NCBI GenBank assembly: GCA_910586395.1
Contig: CAJUFX010000006.1
Coordinates: forward strand, 51,223 to 115,222
Reading direction: 5' to 3'
DNA from: an uncultured Bacteroidales bacterium
Lineage (GTDB): Bacteria; Bacteroidota; Bacteroidia; Bacteroidales; P3
DNA length: 64,000 nucleotides
Part shown: positions 25,429 through 33,872 of the stretch, piece after piece
How positions within the stretch are numbered: position 1 is the stretch's first letter
Layout of the letters: every line of letters begins with the position of its first letter
Made by a program: the position numbers and the translations under genes
Notes under the pieces: generated by a model
What the model saw: only the letters and a program-made list of their open reading frames with translations
What the model was told of the DNA's origin: nothing
Databases searched by the model: none

Positions 25429-26010
25429 ATGAACGGTAAGCGGCAGCCGGAAAACCGGCTCAAACAGTCGTTCCCGCCGATGGTGGGGGAACGGCCTGAC
25501 ATTCTGATTTTAGGCAGTCTGCCGGGCGAAGAGTCGTTGCGGCGTCAGGAGTATTACGCCAAGCCCCAGAATCGTTTTTGGCCGTTGATGGCGCGGCTGA
25601 CCGGCAGTCCCATACCGCAAACGTATGCCGAGAAACGGGCGATGTTGGCGGCGCACCGTATCGCGCTTTGGGACGTCGTGCAGGAGGCGGAGCGCAAGGG
25701 GAGCGCCGACACCGACATCCGCCATGCGGTGCCGAACGACATTCCCGGCTTGTTGCAAGGTTGTCCGACGATTCGCACCGTGGCTTTCAACGGTCAAAAG
25801 GCCGCGGCTTTGTTCAAGAAACATTTCGGGGTGAACCCAATGGTTGGAACCGACGGGACGTTGCCGCAAGAGGCCGCGACTGACGCCCTCCGGCTCGGCC
25901 TGCCCGCTTCGCGGCGGATCCGCTTTACGGTGCTTCTCAGCACCAGTCCCGCCAATTGTCAGTACGGCGAGGAGGCCATGTACCGGGATTGGTCGCGGAT
26001 ATTCGGATAG
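25429..26010 (+). CDS. DNA glycosylase, uracil-DNA glycosylase superfamily (probable hypoxanthine-DNA glycosylase)
   Basis: A 193-residue base-excision repair enzyme. Seen: ILILGSLPGEESLRRQEYYAKPQNRFWPLM (family-6 style motif with YYAxPxNRFW), IALWDVVQEAERKGSADTDI and the late STSPANCQYG. In family 6 of the superfamily this pattern is linked to removal of hypoxanthine (deoxyinosine) rather than uracil. ATG 25429 gives MNGKRQPENRLKQSFPP. The longer open frame to 25192 adds basic low-complexity residues and is unlikely. Confidence 0.88.
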   Translation: MNGKRQPENRLKQSFPPMVGERPDILILGSLPGEESLRRQEYYAKPQNRFWPLMARLTGSPIPQTYAEKRAMLAAHRIALWDVVQEAERKGSADTDIRHAVPNDIPGLLQGCPTIRTVAFNGQKAAALFKKHFGVNPMVGTDGTLPQEAATDALRLGLPASRRIRFTVLLSTSPANCQYGEEAMYRDWSRIFG

Positions 26011-26036
26011 GCGGGCGCGGGGGGCGGTGCGGCAAA

Positions 26037-26075
26037 GTGATACAAAAAAGCCGCTACCCTTTCAGGTAGCGGCTT
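26037..26075 (-). terminator. Rho-independent terminator after tRNA-Ser(UGA)
   Basis: AGCCGCTACC and GGTAGCGGCT form a 10-bp G+C-rich stem with loop CTTTCA. On the minus strand it is followed by TTTTTTGTATCAC. It sits 15 bp after the tRNA 3' end. Confidence 0.8.
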
Positions 26076-26090
26076 TGCTTCCTCGCCTTG

Positions 26091-26175
26091 CGGAAAGTGA
26101 GGGATTCGAACCCCCGGAGGTTTGACCCTCAACGGTTTTCAAGACCGCCGCAATCGACCACTCTGCCAACTTTCC
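26091..26175 (-). tRNA. tRNA-Ser (anticodon UGA)
   Basis: Read on the minus strand: acceptor GGAAAGT pairs with ACTTTCC, with discriminator G at 26091. The D-arm contains GCAGAGTGGTCGA, the anticodon loop CTTGAAA carries TGA, a long variable arm is present (class II, typical of tRNA-Ser) and the T-loop is GTTCGAATC. CCA is not encoded. Confidence 0.95.
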
Positions 26176-26179
26176 GGAA

Positions 26180-26187
26180 CAAAGATA
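26180..26187 (-). promoter_or_regulatory. -7 promoter element for tRNA-Ser(UGA)
   Basis: The minus strand reads TATCTTTG, matching TAnnTTTG, 5 bases before the mature tRNA start. Transcription would start at or just before the tRNA. Confidence 0.6.
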
Positions 26188-26283
26188 GTGCAAACAGAGC
26201 GCAAAATCAAGCGGACCATGCAAGTGAGGAAAGACTCGGCATGTCGCCGCACCGCCCCTTGGAATCAGCCGAGCGTGTCGAAA

Positions 26284-26826
26284 CTAATCCCAAAGGGCAT
26301 GATAATCCTCTTTGGTCATTATGTGGAAATGTTCTGTCCGGATATCTCCGAGTGGAGATACTATCTTGTTGTTGGTATGGTGGAATTTGAATCCGCTTTT
26401 TTCACAGACGCGTTTTGATTGGATGTTCCCCTCGTAATATCCGCACCATACGGCAGTGAGGTACAAATCGTTGAAACATCTTGCCAATAAAGTCTTGACC
26501 GCCTCCGGAATGAGGCCTTGTCCCCAATAAGGCTTGCCAATCCAGTAGCCTATCTCCGCTTCACCCTGCGTCATGTCTGCTGAGTGGAGGCTATTGGAAA
26601 ACATTATTCCACAGCTCCCGACCGGCTCATTGGTAGCTTTCAATACAACGGCATAGGTTTCAGGCGCGGCAAAAACAGTCCGGATGATTTCCAGACTGTT
26701 CTCTACAGAAGTATGCGGCGGCCAACCCGCGATGGGGCCGATGTCCGGGGCGCTTGCGTATTTGAACAACGCCTCGGCATCGCCATCCTGCCAAGGTCGG
26801 AGAATCAGTCGTTTCGTCTCTATCAT
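26284..26826 (-). CDS. RimJ/RimL-type GNAT acetyltransferase
   Basis: A 180-residue acetyltransferase. Seen: TKRLILRPWQDGDAEALFKYAS at the start, GYWIGKPYWGQGLIPEA (acetyl-CoA binding loop) and NIQSKRVCEKSGFKF, the standard end of the fold. The substrate is unknown and may be a protein N-terminus or a small molecule. The start overlaps the stop of the nucleotidyltransferase gene by 4 bp, so the two are translationally coupled. Confidence 0.92.
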   Translation of the reverse strand: MIETKRLILRPWQDGDAEALFKYASAPDIGPIAGWPPHTSVENSLEIIRTVFAAPETYAVVLKATNEPVGSCGIMFSNSLHSADMTQGEAEIGYWIGKPYWGQGLIPEAVKTLLARCFNDLYLTAVWCGYYEGNIQSKRVCEKSGFKFHHTNNKIVSPLGDIRTEHFHIMTKEDYHALWD

Positions 26827-27506
26827 GCCAAGTGCTTCAGATTTTCGTTTTTCAACATCGATAGCGCCGTTTCCCCGTTTTCTGTTGTGTTTTGTATCGA
26901 TTCGCTTTTACTTTCCGGCATCCATTCGACGATGCCCTCCACGGGGTGGGCGGCGCGGTAGGCCTGAAAGCCGGCATAATCCGTCACGCCGCCTTGCAGG
27001 ACGGCCCGGTAGTATTCCACGCCCATGATTTTTTCATCGTCGGGCGTCTCGTATTTGAGCCGCAGGATAGTCGTTTTCGTTTCCGGCGTCAGCGCGGCCG
27101 CGATGCGTTCGGCCATGCGTTCGAAGAAGCCGTCGTAGCGTGAGCCTTTCAAAATATGTATCAGGTCTATCTGCCATACTTCGCGGGCTTCGTCCTCATA
27201 GGTGGCGTGCCATTCGATGCAAGCTTCCTCGGTATCCATCAGGTTGATGCATTCTATTTTGCGTATCTCGGGATGCGCCGCTATCCGTGCCATGGCGAGG
27301 AAACTGTCGTCTAAACGGAGCGGGGCGGAGTAGATATGGAAGTCGATGTCGCGGTGCTTCATCAACAGGCCCATTTTGAGTGATCCGACGAGCCGGGCCT
27401 CGGCGCCGACCGACTGCCAGACACCCGGAATGTCCAGTTTTTCGATGATGGCGTGGGCTTTTTTCCGGTTGTTTTCGGCCAGTTCCAAAATAGCGGTGGT
27501 ATCCAT
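26823..27506 (-). CDS. Nucleotidyltransferase-fold protein
   Basis: A 227-residue protein. Seen: VGSLKMGLLMKHRDIDFHIY (residues 41-60), the G(S)-x-D-x-D core of minimal nucleotidyltransferases, followed by a metal-site DLIHIL-like strand (WQIDLIHILKG). It could be an aminoglycoside-type nucleotidyltransferase, a MNT-like antitoxin or an enzyme of unknown substrate. It is coupled with the downstream acetyltransferase gene (4-bp overlap), a pairing common for small-molecule modification genes. Confidence 0.8.
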   Translation of the reverse strand: MDTTAILELAENNRKKAHAIIEKLDIPGVWQSVGAEARLVGSLKMGLLMKHRDIDFHIYSAPLRLDDSFLAMARIAAHPEIRKIECINLMDTEEACIEWHATYEDEAREVWQIDLIHILKGSRYDGFFERMAERIAAALTPETKTTILRLKYETPDDEKIMGVEYYRAVLQGGVTDYAGFQAYRAAHPVEGIVEWMPESKSESIQNTTENGETALSMLKNENLKHLA

Positions 27507-27618
27507 AGGTATAGTGTTTTGAAGTCCGTGACGGGACGGGGTATAAAAAGGCTTCTGCGTCCGGTGGAGTCAAGCGTCCGGTGTCATCCGTCAGCCGCGG
27601 GGGCGTTTAAACTATGTT

Positions 27619-28569
27619 TTACCAGTCCAGTTCGCCGGATCGGCAACGGGTCAGGGCGGCGCGGTAGCCGTCTTCCAATTCCCGCATGATGTCGGCAACG
27701 GGCTGTATGTGGTCAAAAAGGCTGGCGATCTGGCCTATTTCCAGTTCGCCGTTCTCCAAATCGCCTTCGAACATGCCTTTCTTGGCGCGGCCGCGGCCTA
27801 ATAGTTTCCGCAGTTCGTCGGCCGAGGCGCCGCGGTTTTCGGCCTCGTCCACGGCTTGGAAAAAGGCGTTCTTGATGAGGCGGGTCGGCGACAGCTTTTT
27901 GAGGCTCAGCATGGTGTCGCCCTCCTGCAGGCCGGCGCAGAGGTCTTTGAAGGCCTCGGAGGCGGAACTTTCTTGGCTGAACGCGAAGCGTGTGCCGATT
28001 TGTACGCCCTCCGCACCGAGTTGCATCGCGGCGAGGATGCCCGCTCCGGTGCCGATGCCGCCGGCGGCGATGAGCGGCAGGGAAGTGGCCTTTCGGACGG
28101 ACGGTATCAGACAGAGCGTTGTCGTTTCCTCGCGTCCGTTGTGGCCGCCGGCCTCGAAGCCTTCCGCCACGACGGCGTCCACGCCGGCCGCCTCGCATTT
28201 GGCGGCGAACTTGGCCGAAGAAACCACATGGACCACCGTGATGCCGTGTTCTTTTAGGAAGGACGTCCACGTCTTGGGGTTGCCGGCCGACGTGAATACG
28301 ATTTTGACGCCGCTATCTACAATCAGTTTCATCAGCTCGTCTATCTGCGGATAGAGCAACGGCACATTGACGCCGAAAGGCTTGGTCGTGGCCGCCTGAC
28401 ATTTTTCGATATGTTCTTTAAGCGTTTCGGGGTGCATCGAGCCGGCACCCAGCAGGCCGAGCCCGCCCGCCTCGCTCACGGCCGAGGCCAATCGCCAGCC
28501 ACTGCACCAAACCATGCCGCCCTGTACAATCGGGAGGCGGATGCCGAGGAGTTCGCAAATTCGATTCAT
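27619..28569 (-). CDS. Nitronate monooxygenase / FabK-like flavin oxidoreductase
   Basis: A 316-residue FMN-dependent TIM-barrel protein. Seen: GIRLPIVQGGMVWCSGWRLA at the start, PFGVNVPLLYP, GVDAVVAEGFEAGGHNG (FMN/substrate loop with conserved His) and PLIAAGGIGTG with QLGAEGVQIGTRF (phosphate-binding). Nitronate monooxygenases and enoyl-ACP reductase II (FabK) share this pattern and the sequence alone does not settle which. The next gene upstream on the same strand, 79 bp away, is a nitroreductase-type flavoprotein. Confidence 0.9.
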   Translation of the reverse strand: MNRICELLGIRLPIVQGGMVWCSGWRLASAVSEAGGLGLLGAGSMHPETLKEHIEKCQAATTKPFGVNVPLLYPQIDELMKLIVDSGVKIVFTSAGNPKTWTSFLKEHGITVVHVVSSAKFAAKCEAAGVDAVVAEGFEAGGHNGREETTTLCLIPSVRKATSLPLIAAGGIGTGAGILAAMQLGAEGVQIGTRFAFSQESSASEAFKDLCAGLQEGDTMLSLKKLSPTRLIKNAFFQAVDEAENRGASADELRKLLGRGRAKKGMFEGDLENGELEIGQIASLFDHIQPVADIMRELEDGYRAALTRCRSGELDW

Positions 28570-28648
28570 GACAATTTTTTTTTAGGTTATAGGTGTCGGA
28601 TTTACGGAGCGGCCGGTATGGTTTGCCACCTGTCGGACCGCACGCAAT

Positions 28649-29188
28649 CTACTTTATAATCCGGTAATAGCCGTCTTTGCGGGGCTTGGGGGCGTCGGGG
28701 GTGCCGGCCGCGTAGCCGATGGCCAAAGCCGCGATGCCCATGAGGCCGTCGGGCAATCCCCACTGCCGCATCAAGGCGCGGCCCTCGTCGGTCGCGAACA
28801 TCTCGCGTTCGCGGTTGATCCAGCAGGTGGCGAGACCGAGGGCGTGCGCCGCCAGCATCATGTTCTGCATCACGCAGCTGCCGTCTTGAATCGGGTTGCG
28901 GCCGTCTTCCGGCACAAAGACGAATATATAAGTAGGCGCATCGTAATAAGGATTGGTGTCGGTACCCATGACCGCGGCGTTCATGCGCGCGAGTTGCGCC
29001 AGTTGCGTGGCGTCCTGTACGGCCACGATAAAGGGCGACTGCTGGCCTTTGGACGTAGGGGCGTAGGTTCCCGCCTCCAGTACGGCTTGCAGTTCGCGGT
29101 CGTTAATCTGTTCGGGCTTGTAGCGGCGGCAACTGCGCCGCGTCTTGATGAGGTCTAAAAATTGCGTATTCATGATGGTTGTGTTCAT
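28649..29188 (-). CDS. Nitroreductase family protein
   Basis: A 179-residue FMN-dependent oxidoreductase. Seen: FLDLIKTRRSCRRYKPEQI (FMN phosphate contact), AGTYAPTSKGQQSPFIVAV, and GSCVMQNMMLAAHALGLATCW (FMN loop), then IGYAAGTPDAPKPRK. The start at 29188 overlaps the fic stop (ATGA), which implies coupling with the Fic gene. ATG 29173 (MNTQFLDL) is an alternative. The longer frame upstream lies inside the fic gene and is unlikely. Confidence 0.9.
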   Translation of the reverse strand: MNTTIMNTQFLDLIKTRRSCRRYKPEQINDRELQAVLEAGTYAPTSKGQQSPFIVAVQDATQLAQLARMNAAVMGTDTNPYYDAPTYIFVFVPEDGRNPIQDGSCVMQNMMLAAHALGLATCWINREREMFATDEGRALMRQWGLPDGLMGIAALAIGYAAGTPDAPKPRKDGYYRIIK

Positions 29189-30555
29189 GCGGGTTGATGG
29201 GTTTGAACGTTTTGGCGGGCTTGGCCGTCTTGGCGGTGCAACGTCCGCCATAGGGCCAGTCCCTTGGCGGTCAGCCGGTATTTTTGTTTGGGATGTCTCG
29301 GCGAATCGGGGAAAAGCCTACAGACTAGGCCGACTTGCAGGGCCGGGTTCAGGTATAGTTTAAGGAAATTGTCACGCCCTTTCAAATGGAGGCGGTCCAT
29401 CAGGTCTTTCACTGAAATCTGATCCTTTTGAATGGATGATAACAAACGCGTTATATTGTAGTTGAGTTCAATCTGCGTCTCCTGTACTTGTCCTGTGCTT
29501 ATCCTGTGCTTGTCCTGTACTTGTCCTGCGTTTGGGTTGGTTTCGCTACTTGTACTTGTCCTGTGCTTGTCCTGCGTTTGGGTTGGTTTCGCTACTTGTA
29601 CTTGTCCTGTACTTATCCTGTACTTGTCCTGTACTTGGGTGTACTCTGCAGGTTGTACTCCGCCGCTTGTACTACTTGTCCTGTAAAGGGGTGGGGATTC
29701 GTTCATCGTTGATTGACAAGGCTGTTCGCGCCATGCTTCGGTCGGGTGGATATGCAGGTAGCGGTTGCGCAAATCCCATTGTTCCTTTAAGAGTAGGTTG
29801 CGGAAGAAACGTTCTAGGTAAATGGGCGTGTAGTCAATGCCTTTCGGGGCGTTCTTGTAATTGGCCCGAACCAAGGCGTTTCTGAAATACCAGGCGTGGT
29901 TCGCGAACAGGGTGTTTGAAACATCGTCAAAGCCGAGTGAACGCAGGTATTGTATGATGAAGACGGCCGTTGTGCGGGTATTGCCTTCGGCGAATGGATG
30001 TATTTGCCAAAGGCTTGAAACAAAGGTGGTAATATGTGAGGTGAGTGCGTCCGGGGACAGGCCGGCATAACTGAACTGCCGTTCCTGTTCGATATCGTAG
30101 TCCAAGGCCCGGCGTAAATCTTCCCAATTCAAATAACTGACGGAGTCGCCGTCCAGAACCCACTCTTTTTTTGAAATGTCGTAATCCCGTATTTTTCCGG
30201 CGCATTTGAAAATGCCGTCGAAAATCCGGCGGTGGAGGGCGATGTAGCCTTTGGGGCTGAAGTCCAACGTGCGGGTTGAAAGTATTTGGACGATATGGGC
30301 TGATGCTTGGTCTGCCTCGTAGGTCTCCGAATCTTTTGGGGCACGGTGGTCTTTGGACTGATAGTAGTTTTTGATGGCGTTTTGCGCTTCGTCTATGGTG
30401 ATTTTTCCTTCTATATGCCGCCGCGCCGTGTCTTTCAGATAGTCGGAAGGCTTCAGGCCGTCCACGGCTTGCAGTCCGATGGCGGTTTGCCACGTGTAGG
30501 CACGTTCCTGACGGCAGGGCTCACTCTGTCTGATATATTCGTCGAAATCGGTCAT
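29185..30555 (-). CDS. Fic family protein with VbhA-like N-terminus and winged-helix C-terminus
   Basis: Fic enzymes transfer AMP (or related groups) from a nucleotide to hydroxyls of target proteins. Seen: an N-terminal helix pair YLKDTARRHIEGKITIDEAQ (39-58) like the VbhA-type inhibitory domain, and the active site HPFAEGNTRT (186-195), a full HPFx(E/D)GNxR match. A Gln/Thr-rich repeat linker covers about 325-375, and a winged-helix-like C-terminus DLMDRLHLKGRDNFLKLYLNPAL ends the protein. The inhibitory glutamate motif would be R-R-H-I-E-G, with Arg where Ser/Thr is usual, so auto-inhibition may differ. ATG 30555 (MTDFDEYIRQSEP) is preferred over 30675. Confidence 0.9.
   Translation of the reverse strand: MTDFDEYIRQSEPCRQERAYTWQTAIGLQAVDGLKPSDYLKDTARRHIEGKITIDEAQNAIKNYYQSKDHRAPKDSETYEADQASAHIVQILSTRTLDFSPKGYIALHRRIFDGIFKCAGKIRDYDISKKEWVLDGDSVSYLNWEDLRRALDYDIEQERQFSYAGLSPDALTSHITTFVSSLWQIHPFAEGNTRTTAVFIIQYLRSLGFDDVSNTLFANHAWYFRNALVRANYKNAPKGIDYTPIYLERFFRNLLLKEQWDLRNRYLHIHPTEAWREQPCQSTMNESPPLYRTSSTSGGVQPAEYTQVQDKYRISTGQVQVAKPTQTQDKHRTSTSSETNPNAGQVQDKHRISTGQVQETQIELNYNITRLLSSIQKDQISVKDLMDRLHLKGRDNFLKLYLNPALQVGLVCRLFPDSPRHPKQKYRLTAKGLALWRTLHRQDGQARQNVQTHQPA
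29462..29640 (-). repeat. Repeat array in the fic linker
   Basis: Variants of CTTGTCCTGTACTTGTCCTG (plus-strand reading) recur about ten times. A longer unit starting CCTGCGTTTGGGTTGG occurs at 29525 and 29571, 46 bp apart. As 46 is not a multiple of three, the two copies are translated in different frames of the same gene (KPTQTQDK versus ETNPNAGQ), yet no stop is made in either. Confidence 0.85.
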
Positions 30556-30977
30556 CGGTTGCAAAGGACTGTCTTCAAGTTGGTCTATCTGAATCAGCAG
30601 TGTAAATATACGGAAAAATCTTGAATTGGGCAATTCACGCGTCGGTTTTACCCGGCGGACGATTTTAGGCCGCATTCTTCCGTGTCGTTTTGGGCATGCA
30701 GAACGTCTTTCTTCGGATTTTTGGTTTTGTTCAAAGCTTTTTCCTTTTCAAGGCACGTTTTTACGGTAATATCCCTAGGGGGAATGTATAATGGAATTAT
30801 TTTTATGTAAATTGTAATTATATTGGAAATCAAGAAAATAAAAGCAAAAAGCTGAGTTTTTCAATCTTTTGTTGTAAAATTGTACTTGCTCGTTGAATCT
30901 GCCTTTTGAAAAACCAATAAAAAATTTGGTGGAAAATGTCAAAAGGACTATATTTGTTGGATTATTTATAGCGCGAG
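30556..30977. other. A+T-rich intergenic region with a promoter
   Basis: About 420 bp between fic and the methyltransferase gene, divergently arranged. The right end holds TTTG (30925-30928), a 20-base spacer and TATATTTG (30949-30956), a close match to the Bacteroidota consensus, 22 bp before the ATG at 30978. The rest shows no gene that I can support. Confidence 0.6.
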
Positions 30978-31772
30978 ATGAAAGAACGGTATTTTAAAGG
31001 CGATTTGCTTTGGGGCGATGACTTTACGGAAGAACAGATTATTCAATGGTTTGAAGATGAAGCGGAAGCGTATGCAGATCAATATGGTGTCGAGAGCAGA
31101 GGGATTTATACTGCGCACAATCTAAATATTTTAAATGGTTATAATTATTTGAAAAAGATTGACCGTTTTGAAAATGTATTGGGATATGGTTCGTCTTGGG
31201 GAGATGAATTTTTGCCGATAATCGACAGAATACAGAATATATATATCGTAGAAGCTTCGAAAAAAACGCGTAGCAAGCAAATAAAGAACACTACACCGGT
31301 ATATTTAAATGTAAATGAAAAGGGAAATATTGATTTACCGAATGATTTTGTCGATTTAATTACGTGCTTCTCCACGTTGCATCATATTCCAAATGTTACG
31401 TATGTATTGAATGAGTTATTCCGGGTTTTAAAGCCCGGCGGTTTTTTTCTGTTGCGTGAACCTATGCATTCTATGGGTGATTGGACTAAAAAACGTCCGG
31501 GATTGACCAAACATGAAAGAGGAATCCCCCAAGCATATTTGGAAAATATCATACGCAATGCGGGTATAACCATTGTACAAAAGCATTATTTTGGATTTAT
31601 GGGCTCTTTTTGGGACCGTTTGTTCAACGGGGCTTCGTTCTTGCATTCCCGTGCTTTTTTGCGTATTGACCGATATTTGTCAAGCGTATTCTCTTTTAAT
31701 GTGCATTATCATGCGAAAAATAAAATGCAGCGGGTGTCACCGATTGGCATTGCTTATGTGTTGAGGAAATAG
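30978..31772 (+). CDS. Class I SAM-dependent methyltransferase
   Basis: A 264-residue protein. Seen: a glycine-rich loop VLGYGSSWGDEFLP in the motif I position, an acidic second strand IYIVEASKKT, DLITCFSTLHHI (motif IV) and LKPGGFFLLREP, all in the standard order. The loop GYGSSWG is looser than the classical ExGxGxG. The target is unknown. The clear A+T richness compared with neighbours suggests acquisition. No operon partner is visible: tRNA genes and mscS downstream are on the other strand. Confidence 0.85.
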   Translation: MKERYFKGDLLWGDDFTEEQIIQWFEDEAEAYADQYGVESRGIYTAHNLNILNGYNYLKKIDRFENVLGYGSSWGDEFLPIIDRIQNIYIVEASKKTRSKQIKNTTPVYLNVNEKGNIDLPNDFVDLITCFSTLHHIPNVTYVLNELFRVLKPGGFFLLREPMHSMGDWTKKRPGLTKHERGIPQAYLENIIRNAGITIVQKHYFGFMGSFWDRLFNGASFLHSRAFLRIDRYLSSVFSFNVHYHAKNKMQRVSPIGIAYVLRK

Positions 31773-32120
31773 TCCATGTTGTCCGGGTTGGGAAGTCCGG
31801 CTACGGGTGGTTTGCATGCCGTCGCGATTTTCGGGTGTGAAATTGGGTGTAGATATTTTGTTGAGGTGGTTGCTTTGATGCGGTCGCTTGCTTTTGGTCT
31901 AACCTTTTCTTTGTGGTCAAAGAAAAGGTTAGCGGGGATTAGCCTCGCTGCGCTCGGCTGATCCAGAGGGGGAGGCCTGCAAAGCGATGGGCAAAGCCGC
32001 GGCGCGCGGAACGCGCGACGGGCTTTTTTTATACCCTGCACCTTAGGTGAGCAATCTCCCCACGGCGCAGGGTATAAAAAAAGCCTTGGGCTATATCCCA
32101 AGGCTTTGCGCATCGCTTTG
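31773..32120. other. Gene-free region rich in hairpins
   Basis: Contains the perfect hairpin AACCTTTTCTTTG-TGGT-CAAAGAAAAGGTT (31901-31930), similar to that at 4614-4639, then a stem between ATACCCTGC (from 32031) and GCAGGGTAT (to 32075), then the tRNA terminator. No coding frame is convincing. Confidence 0.6.
32074..32107 (-). terminator. Rho-independent terminator after tRNA-Ser(GCU)
   Basis: AAAGCCTTGGG and CCCAAGGCTTT form an 11-bp stem around CTATAT (32080-32107). On the minus strand the stem runs straight into a T run. Confidence 0.8.
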
Positions 32121-32207
32121 CGGAAAGGGGGGGATTCGAACCCCCGGTACGGTAACCCGTACGACAGTTTAGCAAACTGTTGGTTTCAGCCACTCACCCA
32201 CCTTTCC
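32121..32207 (-). tRNA. tRNA-Ser (anticodon GCU)
   Basis: Minus strand: acceptor GGAAAGG pairs with CCTTTCC, with discriminator G at 32121. The anticodon loop TTGCTAA carries GCT. A long variable arm (TCGTACGGGTTACCGTACC) and the T-loop GTTCGAATC are clear. It shares most of its acceptor stem with the tRNA-Ser at 26091. Confidence 0.95.
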
Positions 32208-32295
32208 GGAGCAGAATGCCGATGCGTTTCCGACCGGTTTGAAAACCCATAATCTGCGTCGAAGCAAACCTCAAGCCGGAGCGAAAACGAGCGCA

Positions 32296-32303
32296 AAGGT
32301 AAG
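32296..32303 (-). promoter_or_regulatory. -7 promoter element, minus strand
   Basis: The minus strand reads TACCTTTG, a match to TAnnTTTG, 88 bp upstream of tRNA-Ser(GCU). It is probably the tRNA promoter, with a processed leader. Confidence 0.4.
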
Positions 32304-32344
32304 GATAATTTTCGAGAACGGCAAGCCTGTTGCACCGGCCAAAC

Positions 32345-33697
32345 CTAAACGTCTGAACCCGCGGGCGCGCCTATGGTCGGCAAGCCGGCTTCCTCTAAGC
32401 GGACGTCGGGTTGGGCCGTGCGTTCGAAGACGGCCAGGCCGAAGACGGGCGCCATGGCCAGCAGGTGGTCGAAGACGTCGGCCTGTATGGTCTCGTACGT
32501 CACCCATTCGGACGTGCGCGTGAAGCAATAGATCTGGAGGGGCAGGCCATAGTCTTCCATCGGCTGTTGCCGCACCATGAGCGTGTAGCCGGGCGCGTTC
32601 TCGATGTTGGGGTGGCGGCGCAGGTAGAATTCGATGTATTTGCGGAACAGATAGACGTTGGTCAGCCCGCCGGTCGGCAGGCGTACGGCATCGGTGGACA
32701 AAGGGGCGGGCGTCGCTCCCGTACCTGCTCCCGGAGCGGTGTCCGCGCTTTTTTCGCGTTCCAGCAGGCTTATGTATGGCATCATGAAAGCGGCCAACAC
32801 TTCCTCTTGGGCCAGATGCGCCAGAAAGGCCGGTTCGCAGAAGCGGATGCCCGTGATGTCGATGTTCACGGCGCGTTGGATCCGCCGGTGTTTTGAGTCG
32901 GACATGTTGCGCCAGTTCACGACCGAATCGGAAATCAGGTTGTAAGCCGGTATTGTCGTAATCGTCAGGTCGAAATTCTGTACCTTGACGGTCGTGAGCG
33001 TGATATCGACCACCGTGCCGTCGGCGTTGAATTTCGACATCGTGATCCAGTCGCCTATGCGCACGATGTCATTGTAGGAGAGTTGTACGCCCGCTACCAA
33101 TCCTAAAATGCTGTCCTTGAATATCAGCATGAGCACGGCCGAAGCCGCGCCCAATCCGCCGATGAATACGAGGGGCGACTTGTTGAGCAGGATTGAAAGC
33201 AGGATGATGGCGCCGAGAAAATAGACGGCGATCGTGGCGAACTGGACGAGGCCTTTGAACGACCGCTGTTTGTTTTGCTGACGGCCGGCCTGGTAATCGA
33301 CGATGCACCATAGGATGCCCGTGACGATGCGGAGCGCGAACCAAAGCGTGCCGATGGTGAGCAGTTTCCGCAAGGGGGCGATCCAGCCCGGAAACTCTTC
33401 GAAAATGCCGGGGATGGCGGCATTGAAGAGGATGCAGATGAGGAGGTAGGACGTGCGGCGTATGACGTGCCGGCCCACGAGGATGTCGCCTATGCGGGTT
33501 TTGTATTTGTTCGCGATGGCGCGTACGGTTTTGGACAGGACGACGCGTACGAGCCAGTAAAGGCCCCAGGTAAAGAGGACGACACAGAGCAGGACGGCGA
33601 GCGTTGTCGTAAGGCGGACGGTGCCGGGATGCCAGCCGGCATCCGTCAGGGATTGCCCGAAGCGGGCGATGAGTGCTATCAGGGATTTGAGTATCAT
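32345..33697 (-). CDS. MscS family mechanosensitive channel
   Basis: A small-conductance mechanosensitive channel or relative, which releases solutes during osmotic down-shock. Seen: several N-terminal hydrophobic segments (from about residues 18, 80, 115 and 155 of the 450), the pore-lining helix PLVFIGGLGAASAVLMLIFKDSILGLVAGVQL, then the beta domain IVRIGDWITMSKFNADGTVVDITLTTVKVQNFD and a cytoplasmic C-terminus. The insert after NWRNMSDSKHRRIQR and the length suit the YbdG-like branch. A Pro/Ala-rich loop (APGAGTGATPAP) is extra. ATG 33697 is chosen because the hydrophobic part follows at once. ATG 33724 is possible. Confidence 0.9.
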   Translation of the reverse strand: MILKSLIALIARFGQSLTDAGWHPGTVRLTTTLAVLLCVVLFTWGLYWLVRVVLSKTVRAIANKYKTRIGDILVGRHVIRRTSYLLICILFNAAIPGIFEEFPGWIAPLRKLLTIGTLWFALRIVTGILWCIVDYQAGRQQNKQRSFKGLVQFATIAVYFLGAIILLSILLNKSPLVFIGGLGAASAVLMLIFKDSILGLVAGVQLSYNDIVRIGDWITMSKFNADGTVVDITLTTVKVQNFDLTITTIPAYNLISDSVVNWRNMSDSKHRRIQRAVNIDITGIRFCEPAFLAHLAQEEVLAAFMMPYISLLEREKSADTAPGAGTGATPAPLSTDAVRLPTGGLTNVYLFRKYIEFYLRRHPNIENAPGYTLMVRQQPMEDYGLPLQIYCFTRTSEWVTYETIQADVFDHLLAMAPVFGLAVFERTAQPDVRLEEAGLPTIGAPAGSDV

Positions 33698-33872
33698 AAA
33701 AGTAGGTTTTGCAACCGGCAACATGGTTATGTCTCCGGTTTTGCGGGAATGATAGCGGCAAAGTTAAGAAAAATTGTTACATTTGTATGATGATAGAGTG
33801 ACGCCGGTCGGTCGCATCCCGTCGGATGCGGCCGTTTCCGGGGTTTATATTCAAACAAAAAAGGAGGTGGTT

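Noticed and set aside
29462..29640. Possible CRISPR or VNTR outside genes
   Set aside because: The repeats lie inside the open fic frame and encode its linker. No spacer structure is present.
32239..32523. A 94-codon plus-strand open frame
   Set aside because: It overlaps the mscS 3' end on the other strand and turns into Arg-rich filler.
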